The translations under genes and the position numbers were made by a program. Below, in pieces: positions 37,460 through 47,158 of a stretch of 64,000 nucleotides of DNA. The first letter of the stretch is position 1; every line of letters begins with the position of its first letter. The notes under the pieces are model-generated. The model saw only the letters and a program-made list of their open reading frames with translations, did no database searches and had not been told where the DNA came from. This DNA is from Rouxiella badensis (GTDB taxonomy: Bacteria; Pseudomonadota; Gammaproteobacteria; Enterobacterales; Enterobacteriaceae), in the NCBI GenBank assembly GCA_026967495.1, contig CP114060.1, positions 4,588,001 to 4,652,000 on the forward strand. Direction: 5' to 3'.

Positions 37460-38413
37460 TCAGTGCCCGTAACGCAGACGCAGAGCCTCGGGATAGGGAC
37501 CGAAATAGCGCTGCTGCTGGAGATACTCGTCGGGATATTCATTCATGTAATGTTTGAGCAGCGTGATAGGGGCCAGCAGAGGCTGCAAACCCTGACGATA
37601 ATGGTCGATAAGCTTTGCCAGCTCCTGGCGTTGTCCACTATTGAGCTGTTTGCGGAAATATCCCTGTACGTGCATCAGCACATTGGTGTGGTTGCGCCGT
37701 GTGGCTTTGTGGGTCATTAGAGTCATCAGCCTGTTGCGGTATTCGATGAAATAGTCGTCGAGCGACGCCCATTTATCCATTGCCGCCACAAAACGACCCA
37801 GCTCGCGATATTCGGGCTGAGAGTGCGCCAGTAAAGAGAGCTTATAGCGGCTGTGAAACGCCATCAGTTTGCCGCGCGACAGCCCTGAGGCTTGCAGCAT
37901 TTTCAGCTCATAGAGTGCATAAACGCGTTCGACAAAATTCTCGCGCAGCACAGGGTCGTTAAGCCGTCCGTCTTCTTCTATTGGCAGCCACGGCAGCTGC
38001 TTTTGCAGTTCGGCGGTGTAGATCCCAACGCCAACTTTGCTGTTGTCTTTGCTGTTTTCACGGTAGACGCGCACCCGCTCCATGCCGCAGCTGGGCGATT
38101 TTGCGCAAAGAATATAGCCGCAAAGGTGCGCGAGCGAGGCAATACGCTGCTCGGCGTAGTGCTGCATTTTATCGGTAATATCGACGTTGGGTTCGTTACT
38201 GAAACACATGCGAACGCCGTCTGGATGATTCACCAGGCGCAGTGCCGGTCTTGGGGTAGGAAGGCCAATCGCCATTTCCGGGCAGACAGGTTCAAAATGT
38301 ACATAAGGCGCTAACTGATCAACGGCGAAGGCCAGTCGTTTGTGTCCGCCGTCAAAACGAACCCTCTCTCCTAGCAGGCAGGCGCTGATCCCAATGGGAA
38401 TTTTTTCACTCAT
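37460..38413 (-). CDS. ybgA: DUF523 (TudS-like)-DUF1722 fusion protein, long YbgA
   Basis: A 317-residue protein. The N-terminal DUF523 domain has three cysteines (C12 in ISACLLGERVRFDGG, C44 in EPVCPEM, C109 in SPSCGM) that could ligate a [4Fe-4S] cluster, as in thiouracil desulfidase TudS. The C-terminal DUF1722 domain (about 190-310, FHSRYKLSLLAHSQPEYRELG, NVLMHVQGYFRKQL) is all that E. coli YbgA retains. I chose MSEKIPIGISACLLGE at 38413; the longer frame to 38470 adds residues overlapping the operator. It is the first gene of a run with phrB, cpdP and ybgI. Confidence 0.9.
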   Translation of the reverse strand: MSEKIPIGISACLLGERVRFDGGHKRLAFAVDQLAPYVHFEPVCPEMAIGLPTPRPALRLVNHPDGVRMCFSNEPNVDITDKMQHYAEQRIASLAHLCGYILCAKSPSCGMERVRVYRENSKDNSKVGVGIYTAELQKQLPWLPIEEDGRLNDPVLRENFVERVYALYELKMLQASGLSRGKLMAFHSRYKLSLLAHSQPEYRELGRFVAAMDKWASLDDYFIEYRNRLMTLMTHKATRRNHTNVLMHVQGYFRKQLNSGQRQELAKLIDHYRQGLQPLLAPITLLKHYMNEYPDEYLQQQRYFGPYPEALRLRYGH

Positions 38414-38471
38414 GTGCGACTCCTGGCATTTGCTGTCCGTGGCGATGCAAAAAACCTGCATCGCCCTCATT

Positions 38472-38505
38472 AAACTTATACAAAAAATGCATTTTGTACA
38501 AGTTT
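38472..38505. promoter_or_regulatory. MlrA/BluR/LitR-type (MerR family) operator
   Basis: AAACTTATACA, 12 bases, TGTACAAGTTT: an imperfect inverted repeat with the same arm length and 12-base spacer as the MlrA site reported at csgD (AAAATTGTACA-N12-TGTACAATTTT). A further TTTGTACT follows at 38503-38510. It lies about 60-90 bases upstream of the ybgA start. Confidence 0.6.
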
Positions 38506-38532
38506 GTACTCAGCCTTGGGACAAAATGTAAA

Positions 38533-38558
38533 AAGGCCAGCAAGAGGTTGCTGGCCTT
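38533..38558 (-). terminator. ybfA terminator
   Basis: An 11-bp perfect stem (AAGGCCAGCAA / TTGCTGGCCTT) followed on the minus strand by TTTTTAC, 34 bases beyond the ybfA stop. Confidence 0.8.
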
Positions 38559-38591
38559 AATCAGGGACGCTTTTTTATACTGCACTAATGC

Positions 38592-38804
38592 TTAATAGAA
38601 ATACTGACCGGCGGTTTCGGCCCGTGCCAGCCATACCGGTTTGTTGCTGGTTTTTGCCCATACTCGATGCAGATAGCTATAAAAACGTGCACGGTCGGCA
38701 CGGAATAACATTACGGGTAGCGCCACTACGCCGACCAGCACGACAAAGGTGCGCCGTAACATAATGCGTGCAAGGCTATACGGGGTGTAATCAGACATAA
38801 ACAT
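38592..38804 (-). CDS. ybfA: Small inner-membrane protein YbfA
   Basis: A 70-residue protein with one membrane segment (TFVVLVGVVALPVMLF). The conserved core RARFYSYLHRVWAKTSNKPVWL closely matches E. coli YbfA, and the locus (upstream of kdpF, divergent) is the same. MSDYTPYSLARIML, two codons in, is an alternative start. Function is unknown. Confidence 0.9.
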   Translation of the reverse strand: MFMSDYTPYSLARIMLRRTFVVLVGVVALPVMLFRADRARFYSYLHRVWAKTSNKPVWLARAETAGQYFY

Positions 38805-39031
38805 TCTCCTCTGGGCCAGTCCGCGTTCCTGATTGACCTGCTCCGGAAAAAGACTGGAAAGATTGACCGTTGGTTATTTGTACAAATTTTAACGTACATG
38901 CTGTAATTTTACTACTGATCGGACCACTATTTTGACGTAAAAAAGCACAATTTCATCCTTCCCCGGTAATTAAGTTACAAAACTGTTAATTAACTACTTC
39001 CCAGACGTTACTCGTCGATTAATTCGCCATT

Positions 39032-39055
39032 TTTATACTTTTTTTACACCTGCCC
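39032..39055 (+). promoter_or_regulatory. KdpE binding site
   Basis: TTTATACTTTTTTTACACC followed by a C-rich tail is nearly identical to the KdpE-protected sequence of the E. coli kdpFABC promoter. It places the kdp promoter just downstream, about 150 bases before kdpF. Confidence 0.85.
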
Positions 39056-39133
39056 CATCCATCTTTTCAGGTTCTTTAGAAGCCAATATTTACACTCGCT
39101 TTACTGATTACAAATCAACATCGTTCCCAAAAT

Positions 39134-39175
39134 CCTTGGCGTTGTAGCAAGTCTCACGCAGCTACAACGCCAAGG
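39134..39175 (+). promoter_or_regulatory. 15-bp perfect hairpin in the kdpFABC leader
   Basis: CCTTGGCGTTGTAGC (39134-39148) and GCTACAACGCCAAGG (39161-39175) with a 12-base loop. No T run follows. It ends 31 bases before the kdpF start. Function unknown. Confidence 0.75.
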
Positions 39176-39206
39176 GTGGCGGGTGAAACAAACTAAGGGG
39201 TGGGTT

Positions 39207-39296
39207 GTGAATATTGGGGTAATTATCGGCGGGCTACTCGTTCTTTTACTGCTCGGCTATCTGGTCTACGCCCTGCTTAATGCGGAGGAGTTTTAA
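39207..39296 (+). CDS. kdpF: K+-transporting ATPase small subunit KdpF
   Basis: A 29-residue single-span peptide starting at GTG: VNIGVIIGGLLVLLLLGYLV, then YALLNAEEF. It matches the size and pattern of E. coli KdpF, which stabilises the Kdp complex. AAGGGG precedes the start. Its stop (TAAATGG) overlaps the kdpA start. Confidence 0.93.
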   Translation: MNIGVIIGGLLVLLLLGYLVYALLNAEEF

Positions 39297-40985
39297 ATGG
39301 CCGCTTCAGCGTTTCTGTTGATTGCCAGCTTTATGCTGGTTTTACTGCTGCTGTCTCACCCATTGGGCAAGTTTATGGCCAGCCTGATTGAAGGTGACAT
39401 TGGCCCAAGGGTGGCGGGGTTCGAACGTAGAGTTCTGGGTCTGGCGGGCGCGTCCGACTCGGAAATGAACTGGAAACAGTACGCGATAGCCATTCTCGGC
39501 TTCAACATGCTGGGCATCGTCCTGCTGATGGCCATCCTGATGTTGCAGGGCGTTTTGCCGTGGAATCCGCAGCATTTCCCAAGCCTTTCCTGGGATCTGG
39601 CGTTTAACACCGCCGTCAGCTTTGTCTCTAACACCAACTGGCAGGCCTACAGCGGCGAAAGCGCGCTGAGCTATTTCAGCCAGATGGTCGGACTGACGGT
39701 GCAGAACTTCCTGTCGGCGGCAACCGGTATTGCGGTCGCCTTTGCGCTGATCCGCGCCTTTGCTCGTCCTTCAGGCAAGACTATCGGTAACGCATGGAGT
39801 GACCTGCTGCGCATTACGCTTTACGTACTGCTGCCGATTTCCCTGCTGATGGCGCTCTATTTTGTCAGCCAGGGCGTGCTGCAAAACCTTGAGGCTTATC
39901 AGCACATCACCACGCTTGAAGGCGTACAGCAGACGCTGCCGATGGGGCCTGTTGCCTCTCAGGAAGCGATCAAAATGCTCGGCACCAACGGTGGCGGCTT
40001 CTTCGGGGCCAACTCGGCACACCCGTATGAAAACCCGACCGCCATGACCGACATGGTTCAGATGCTGGCCATTTTCCTTATCCCTTGTGCGCTGTGCTTC
40101 TCGTTTGGCCGCGTAGTGGGCGATAGCCGTCAGGGTCACGCACTGCTGTGGACAATGTCGCTGATTTTTGTGGTCTGCGTAGTCATTGTCATGGCCGCCG
40201 AGTTGCAGGGTAATCCACACCTGTCGGCTCTGGGTGCGACCAGCAACATCAATATGGAAGGTAAAGAGGCCCGCTTCGGGATTCTGGCTTCAAGCATGTT
40301 TAGCGTAATCACCACCGCCGCCTCCTGCGGTGCGGTCAACGCCATGCTCGACTCCTTCACTGCCCTCGGCGGCATGATCCCAATGTGGCTGATGCAGATT
40401 GGTGAGGTGGTGTTCGGCGGCGTTGGCTCAGGCCTCTACGGCATGCTGCTGTTCGTGCTGCTGACGGTGTTTATCGCCGGACTGATGATTGGCCGCACAC
40501 CGGAATACCTTGGCAAGAAAATCGACGTCTTCGATATGAAGATGACCGCACTGGCGATTCTGGTGACACCAACGCTGGTGCTGCTGGGCACGGCGCTGGC
40601 GCTGGTCACTCCGGCCGGGCTGGCGGGGATTGGTAACCCAGGTGCACACGGTTTCAGCGAGGTGCTCTACGCCTTCTCCTCTGCCGCAAACAACAACGGC
40701 AGCGCCTTTGGTGGACTGAGCGTTAACACACCGTTCTACAACCTGTCGCTGGCCGTGACCATGTTCTTCGGCCGCTTTGGGGTGATTCTTCCGGTGCTGG
40801 CCATCGCCGGATCGCTGGTCGCCAAAAAACGTCAGTCCGCAGGCAACGGCACACTTCCGACCGCTGGCCCGCTGTTTATCGGCCTGCTGATCGGCACCAT
40901 CCTGCTGGTCGGTGCGTTGACCTTTATTCCGGCGCTGGCGCTGGGTCCGGTAGCTGAGCATTTACAAGTGTGGCTGGCGCACTGA
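39297..40985 (+). CDS. kdpA: K+-transporting ATPase subunit KdpA
   Basis: A 562-residue, ten-helix K+ channel-like subunit of the SKT superfamily (E. coli 557). Selectivity-filter-type segments include FVSNTNWQAYSG, MLGTNGGGFFGANSAHPYENP, TTAASCGAVNAM and SSAANNNGSAFGG. It works with the P-type ATPase KdpB. The frame is intact. It follows kdpF directly. Confidence 0.97.
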   Translation: MAASAFLLIASFMLVLLLLSHPLGKFMASLIEGDIGPRVAGFERRVLGLAGASDSEMNWKQYAIAILGFNMLGIVLLMAILMLQGVLPWNPQHFPSLSWDLAFNTAVSFVSNTNWQAYSGESALSYFSQMVGLTVQNFLSAATGIAVAFALIRAFARPSGKTIGNAWSDLLRITLYVLLPISLLMALYFVSQGVLQNLEAYQHITTLEGVQQTLPMGPVASQEAIKMLGTNGGGFFGANSAHPYENPTAMTDMVQMLAIFLIPCALCFSFGRVVGDSRQGHALLWTMSLIFVVCVVIVMAAELQGNPHLSALGATSNINMEGKEARFGILASSMFSVITTAASCGAVNAMLDSFTALGGMIPMWLMQIGEVVFGGVGSGLYGMLLFVLLTVFIAGLMIGRTPEYLGKKIDVFDMKMTALAILVTPTLVLLGTALALVTPAGLAGIGNPGAHGFSEVLYAFSSAANNNGSAFGGLSVNTPFYNLSLAVTMFFGRFGVILPVLAIAGSLVAKKRQSAGNGTLPTAGPLFIGLLIGTILLVGALTFIPALALGPVAEHLQVWLAH

Positions 40986-41034
40986 TTTCTACGCCAAACA
41001 TGATTTGCACAACAGATGTTAAAGAGAGAATACG

Positions 41035-43099
41035 ATGACTCGCAAACAACGTGCCCTGTTTGAACCCCGGCTAATCCGTACCGCGACGCTGGATGCAGTG
41101 AAAAAACTGGATCCACGCGTACAGTGGCGTAACCCGGTGATGTTCGTGGTGTATCTGGGCAGTATCCTCACCACGCTGATTTGGCTGGCGATTTTGATGG
41201 GTAAAACCGAGGGCAGCGCCGCCTTTACCGGCAGCGTCTCCCTGTGGCTGTGGTTTACCGTGCTGTTTGCCAACTTTGCCGAAGCGCTGGCGGAAGGCCG
41301 CAGCAAGGCGCAGGCCGAGAGCCTGAAAGGCGTACAGAAAACCAGCTGGGCGAAGAAACTTTACGAGGCGCGCCCTGAGTCACCGCCGATCAAAGTGGCC
41401 GCAGACAGCCTGCGCAAAGGCGACTATGTGCTGATTGAAGCCGGTGATACCGTGCCGTGCGACGGCGAGGTACTGATTGGCGGAGCGTCGGTAGATGAAA
41501 GCGCCATCACCGGTGAGTCTGCCCCGGTTATTCGCGAGTCCGGCGGTGACTTCTCCTCGGTAACCGGCGGTACACGTGTGCTGTCCGACTGGCTGATTGT
41601 CGAGTGCACCGTCAACCCAGGCGAAACCTTCCTTGACCGGATGATTGCCATGGTTGAAGGCGCAAAACGCCGCAAGACACCGAACGAGGTCGCGCTGACC
41701 ATTCTTCTGGTGGCGCTGACGCTGGTATTCGTGCTGGCGACCGCCACGCTGTATCCGTTCTCGCTGTTTAGCGTCGACGCCAGCCATGCCGGGACACCGG
41801 TCACAATCACCGTGCTGGTCGCGCTGCTGGTGTGCCTGATCCCAACCACCATCGGGGGCCTGCTGTCGGCCATCGGTGTGGCGGGCATGAGCCGCATGCT
41901 GGAGGCGAACGTGATAGCCACCAGCGGTCGCGCCGTCGAGGCAGCCGGTGACGTCGACGTACTGTTGCTCGACAAGACCGGTACCATCACGCTCGGTAAC
42001 CGTCAGGCAGCACAATTTTTACCGGCGCCTCAGGTGAGTGAACAGGAGCTGGCCGACGCCGCGCAGATCTCTTCACTGGCGGACGAAACGCCGGAAGGCC
42101 GCAGCATCGTCGTGCTGGCGAAACAGCGCTTTAACCTGCGTGAACGCGATCTGAATTCGCTGAATGCCACCTTTGTGCCCTTCTCGGCGCAGACCCGCAT
42201 GAGCGGCGTCAACGTCGGTGAAAGAATGATCCGCAAAGGGGCCGTTGACGCTATTCGCCGTCACGTCGAGTCGAATCAGGGCCACTTCCCGCCCGCCGTT
42301 GAAGGCCTGGTCGAAACGGTCGCACGCAAAGGCGGAACTCCGCTGGTCGTGGCCGACGGTGCGCGCGTACTGGGCGTCGTCGAGCTGAAAGACATCGTTA
42401 AAGGCGGTATCAAGGAACGTTTTGCCGAGCTGCGCAAGATGGGCATCAAGACGGTGATGATAACCGGTGATAACCGCCTGACCGCCGCCGCTATTGCCGC
42501 CGAGGCTGGGGTAGATGACTTCCTGTCGGAGGCCACACCGGAAGCTAAACTGGCGCTTATCCGCCAGTATCAGAGCGAAGGCCGTCTGGTCGCGATGACC
42601 GGCGACGGGACCAACGACGCCCCGGCGCTGGCGCAGGCCGACGTGGCCGTTGCCATGAACTCCGGTACGCAGGCCGCCAAAGAGGCAGGCAACATGGTCG
42701 ATTTGGACTCCAACCCGACCAAGCTGATTGAAGTGGTGCATATCGGTAAACAGATGTTGATGACTCGTGGATCGCTGACCACTTTCAGCATCGCCAACGA
42801 CGTGGCGAAATACTTCGCCATCATCCCGGCGGCGTTTGCGGCAACGTATCCACAGCTCAATGCGCTGAACGTGATGCACCTGCACTCCCCGCCTCGGCGA
42901 TTATGTCGGCGGTTATTTTCAACGCACTGGTGATTGTGTTTCTGATCCCGCTGGCGCTGAAAGGGGTGAGCTACAGGCCAATGAGTGCCGCATCGCTGCT
43001 GCGCCGTAACCTGTGGATTTACGGGGTCGGGGGCTGGTCGTGCCGTTCGTCGGTATCAAGCTGATTGACCTGATCCTCACTGTGCTGCACATGGCCTAA
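41035..43099 (+). CDS. kdpB: K+-transporting P-type ATPase subunit KdpB (two frameshifts in this sequence)
   Basis: Catalytic P-type ATPase. The actuator motif TGES is in AITGESAPV, phosphorylated Asp313 in LLLDKTGTITLG, and the hinge in MTGDGTNDAPALAQADVAVAMN. The frame breaks about 42886-42892 (SPASA needs one more base in TCCCCGCCTCGG) and at the G run 43029-43033 (YGVGGLVVPF needs a sixth G). The C-terminus then reads IKLIDLILTVLHMA. Corrected length 688 (E. coli 682). Confidence 0.95.
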
Positions 43100-43129
43100 G
43101 CGGCCCGATAAAGAATGAAGGAATATAAA

Positions 43130-43727
43130 ATGACTAACGCAATTCGTCATCGCTATCTTCGCCCCTCGCTGGTGCTGCTGGTGCTGTTTACGCTGGTTAC
43201 CGGCGTAGCGTATCCGCTGCTGACCACTGGTCTGTCGGCGCTGGTCTTCCGTTCGCAGGCGCAGGACTTCACTGATTTTTGAGGCGGGGAAACCGGTGGG
43301 TTCAGCGTTGATTGGGCAATCTTTTTCCCGACCTGATTATTTTTGGGGACGCCCTTCCGCCACCTCGGATAGCGCCTATAATGCGATGGCGTCCTCAGGC
43401 AGCAATCTTGCAGTTAGCAATCCGGCGCTGGATAAAGCCGTGGCTGAACGCGTGGCAGCGCTGCGTGCGGCCAATCCGCAGAGTGCGCCTCAGGTGCCGG
43501 TCGATCTGGTGACTTCATCAGCCAGCGGACTCGACCCGCATATCAGCGTTGAGGCTGCCAACTGGCAGGCCCAGCGCGTGGCAGCGGCGAGAAAACTGAC
43601 GCTGGATCAGGTCAATAAACTGATTGGCGAAAACACCAGTGCACCTGTGCTGGGCTTTACCGGACAACCGGTGGTCAACGTGCTGCAACTGAATCTGGCA
43701 CTGGATGCGTTGACCTCACAAAAGTGA
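43130..43727 (+). CDS. kdpC: K+-transporting ATPase subunit KdpC (one frameshift in this sequence)
   Basis: A single-span chaperone-like subunit that aids ATP binding to KdpB. It starts MTNAIRHRYLRPSLVLLVLF, then ALVFRSQAQ. The frame breaks about 43267 (GACTTCACTG has an extra base for a Ser-Leu-Ile-Phe-Glu-Ala-Gly continuation) and resumes SALIGQSFSRPDYFWGRPSAT and SGSNLAVSNPALDKAV. Corrected length about 198 (E. coli 190). Confidence 0.94.
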
Positions 43728-43748
43728 TGACCTCAACAATAAGAAGAC

Positions 43749-46489
43749 ATGTTTATGGTAGACGACGACAGTCAACGGCCTGACCCGGACAGCCTTCTCG
43801 CGCTGGCAAACGAGAAGCCGCGGGGTCAGCTCAAAATCTTCTTCGGCGCCTGTGCGGGCGTAGGGAAAACCTACGCCATGCTGCAAGAGGCGCAGCGGTT
43901 GCGCGCGACCGGATTAGACGTGATGGTCGGCGTCGTCGAAACCCACGGACGCAAAGAAACCCAGGCCATGTTGCCTGGGTTAGACCTTTTATCCCCCAAA
44001 CGCATTACTCATCGCGGTCGTCAGCTCAGCGAGTTTGACCTCGACGCCGCGCTGGCCCGCCACCCTGCCCTAATCCTGATGGATGAACTGGCGCATAGCA
44101 ACGTAATAGGCTCACGCCATCCGAAACGCTGGCAGGACGTCGAGGAACTGCTCGACGCCGGTATCGACGTCTTTACCACCGTCAACGTACAGCATATTGA
44201 AAGCCTCAATGACGTCGTCAGCGGCGTTACCGGCATCATTATTCGTGAAACCGTGCCCGATCATGTGTTCGACCAGGCGGATGAAGTGGTGCTGGTCGAC
44301 CTGCCGCCAGACGACCTGCGTCAGCGCCTGAAAGAGGGCAAGGTTTATATCCCCGGTCAGGCTGAACGCGCTATCGAGCACTTCTTCCGCAAAGGCAATC
44401 TCATCGCCCTGCGCGAACTGTCTCTGCGCCGCACGGCCGACAGGGTCGATGACCAGATGCGTGAATTCCGCGACACGCAGGGCAAGGAGCGTGTCTGGCA
44501 TACCCGCGACGCCCTGCTGCTGTGCATCGGTCACAGCGGTGGGAACGAGAAGCTGGTCAGGGTAGCGGCACGACTCGCCGCAAGGCTTGGCTGCGTCTGG
44601 CACGCGGTTTACGTCGAGACGCCACGTCTGCATCGCCTGCCTGAAGGCCAGCGCCGGGCCATCCTTCGTGCTCTCAAGCTGGCGCAGGAGCTGGGTGCCG
44701 AGACCGCCACGCTGTCCGACCCGCAGGAGGAACAGGCTATCCTGCGTTACGCCCGCGAGCATCATCTGGGCAAGATTGTTATGGGGCGTCGCAAAGAGCA
44801 GCGCTTCAAATGGGGCGCAAGCATCACCGACCGGCTGGCAAAAATCGGTCCCGAGACTCGACCTGCTGATAGTCAGCCTCGAGGAAGCCGCGCCGGTAAG
44901 TTCGCGGCGAGATCAAGACTCCCGCACCTTCAGCGAGCGATTTCGCCGTCAATTACAGGGCTGCGCGGTGGCGGTGGCGCTTTGCGCGCTCATCACCTTT
45001 ATCTCACAGTTTCTGTATCCCTATTTCGATCCTGCCAACCTGATTATGGTCTATCTGCTTGGCGTGGTACTGACGGCGCTGTTCTACGGGCGCTGGCCGT
45101 CGGTGCTGGCAGCGGTTATCAATGTCGCCAGCTTTGACCTGTTTCTGGTCGAGCCACGCGGCTCTTTTGCCGTCACCGACGCCCAGTATTTACTGACCTT
45201 CGCCGTAATGCTTATCGTTGGCGTACTGATCGGTAATCTCACCGCCGGGGTGCGCTATCAGGCGCGGATCGCGCGTCATCGCGAAAAACGGGCGCGGCAT
45301 TTGTATGAAATGTCCAAAGGGCTGAGTCAGGCAATGACCCCCGAGGCAGTGGCGCAAACCAGTCGTCATTTTATTTCAACCACGCTGCAGGCCAAGGCCG
45401 CCGTGCTGTTACCGCAGCAGCACGCCGAGGGTACGCTGAATTTCCAGCAGGGAGATCTTGCCGCAGGCCTGTCGATTGCCGTCGACGAGGCGATTGCCCG
45501 CTGGAGCTTCGACAAACAGTCTCCGGCCGGGGCAGGCACCGATACGCTGCCGGGCGTGCCTTATCAACTGCTGCCGCTGGTCGCGTCGGGGAAATCCCTC
45601 GGCCTGCTGGCGGTAGAGCCCCCAACGTGCGCCAACTGATGGTGCCCGAGCAACAGCGCCTGTTGCAAACCTTCACCGTATTGATAGCCAACGCGCTAGA
45701 ACGCCTCCAACTGACGGCGACGGCCGAAAGCGCACGGCTGGAGACCGAACGCGAACAGCTGCGCAACTCGCTGCTGTCTGCCCTCTCCCACGACCTGCGA
45801 ACCCCATTGACCGTGCTGTTCGGCCAGGCCGAAATTCTCACGCTGGACCTGGCCAGCGAAGGATCGGCCTATGCGCCGCAGGCTAACCAGATTCGTCAGC
45901 AGGTGCTGAGCACCACAAGGCTGGTCAATAATTTGCTCGATATGGCGCGCATCCAGTCAGGCGGCTTCAATTTGCGCAAGGAGTGGCAATCGGTTGAAGA
46001 AATCATTGGCAGCGCGCTGCGTATGCTCGAGCCGATGCTCAGCAACCATCAGATAACGGTGGATTTGCCCGAAGAGATGCTGTTGGTCAACTGCGACGCC
46101 AGCCTGATTGAGCGGGTGTTTATCAATCTGCTGGAAAATGCCCACAAGTATGCCGGTTCGCAGGCAAAAATCGTTATCAAAGCGCGGACCAGCGAGGACT
46201 GGGTCGAGGTTGATGTCTCAGACAACGGTCCAGGAATTATGGCCGGTGGCGAACGGCAGATTTTCGAGAAGTTTTCGCGCGGCAATAAAGAATCGGCCAT
46301 TCCGGGCGTGGGCTTGGGGTTAGCGATTTGTCATGCCATTATTGACGTACACAACGGACGCATCTGGGCAGAGAACAACCCGCAGGGGGAGCCACCTTTA
46401 GCTTTATGCTGCCGTTGGAAAAATTACCCGATATCGAATCCATCGAACCCACTGACTCCATAGGCGAAACTGATCGTGTCCCCGATTAA
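43749..46489 (+). CDS. kdpD: Osmosensitive K+ channel sensor histidine kinase KdpD (three frameshifts in this sequence)
   Basis: The sensor of K+ limitation. The N-terminal KdpD domain has a Walker A-like motif (GACAGVGKTYAM) and a UspA-like domain. Four membrane helices, a GAF-like domain and a HisKA-HATPase kinase follow (H in LLSALSHDLRTPLTV; N box LLENAHKYA; DNGPGI; GVGLGLAI). Breaks: about 44853 (CCCGAGACTCGACC has an extra A before DLLIVSLEE), 45619-45623 (C run one short before NVRQLMVPEQ), and 46385-46389 (G run one short before GATFSFMLPLEKLP). Corrected length about 913 (E. coli 894). The stop overlaps the kdpE start. Confidence 0.94.
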
Positions 46490-47158
46490 TATTCTGATTG
46501 TTGAAGACGAAAAAGAGATCCGACGCTTCGTTCGCACGGCGTTGGAGGGGAAGGCATGAAAGTTTTCGAGAGCGAAACGCTGCAACGTGGGCTGATTGAG
46601 GCCGGGACGCGTAAGCCCGACCTGGTGATTCTCGACCTTGGCCTGCCGGACGGCGACGGGCTGGAGTATATCCGCGACCTTCGTCACTGGAGCAGTATTC
46701 CGATCATCGTGTTGTCGGCCCGCACCAGCGAAGAAGACAAGATTGCCGCACTCGATGCGGGCGCGGACGATTTTCTGACCAAGCCTTTTGGCGTTGGGGA
46801 ACTGCTGGCGCGGGTTCGCGTTGCGCTGCGCCGTCACGCAGGAGGTCAGCAAGAAAGCCCACTGATTACGTTTGCCGACGTGACCGTCGATTTAATCAAC
46901 CGACGCGTACAGCGTGCCGGAGAAGACTTGCATCTCACGCCGATCGAATTCCGTCTGCTGGCCGAACTGCTGGCGAACAGCGGGAAAGTCATTACGCAAA
47001 GGCAGTTGCTCAGCCACGTCTGGTACCTGAACTACGTGGAACACAGCCACTATTTGCGTATTTATATGGGCCATTTACGGCAAAAACTGGAACAGGACGC
47101 CACCCGGCCGCGTCATTTGTTGACAGAAACCGGCGTCGGCTATCGTTTTATGCCTTAA
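46476..47158 (+). CDS. kdpE: Response regulator KdpE (one frameshift in this sequence)
   Basis: OmpR-family regulator of kdpFABC. It starts at GTG (VSPINILIVEDEKEIRRFVR) inside the end of kdpD. The four-G run at 46547-46550 is one base short for ALEGEGMKVFESETLQRG. The phospho-acceptor Asp is in DLVILDLGLPDGDG, with the conserved Lys in FLTKPFGVGEL. The C-terminal winged helix is intact (LTPIEFRLLAELLANSGKVI, VEHSHYLRIYMGHLRQKLE). Corrected length 227 (E. coli 225). Confidence 0.95.

Larger units (their letters stand above)
38805..39206. promoter_or_regulatory. ybfA-kdpF divergent region
   Basis: A 400-base region with a TTTGTACAAAT palindrome at 38877-38887 near ybfA, the KdpE box at 39032-39055 and a 15-bp perfect leader hairpin at 39134-39175 before kdpF. 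Confidence 0.7.
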
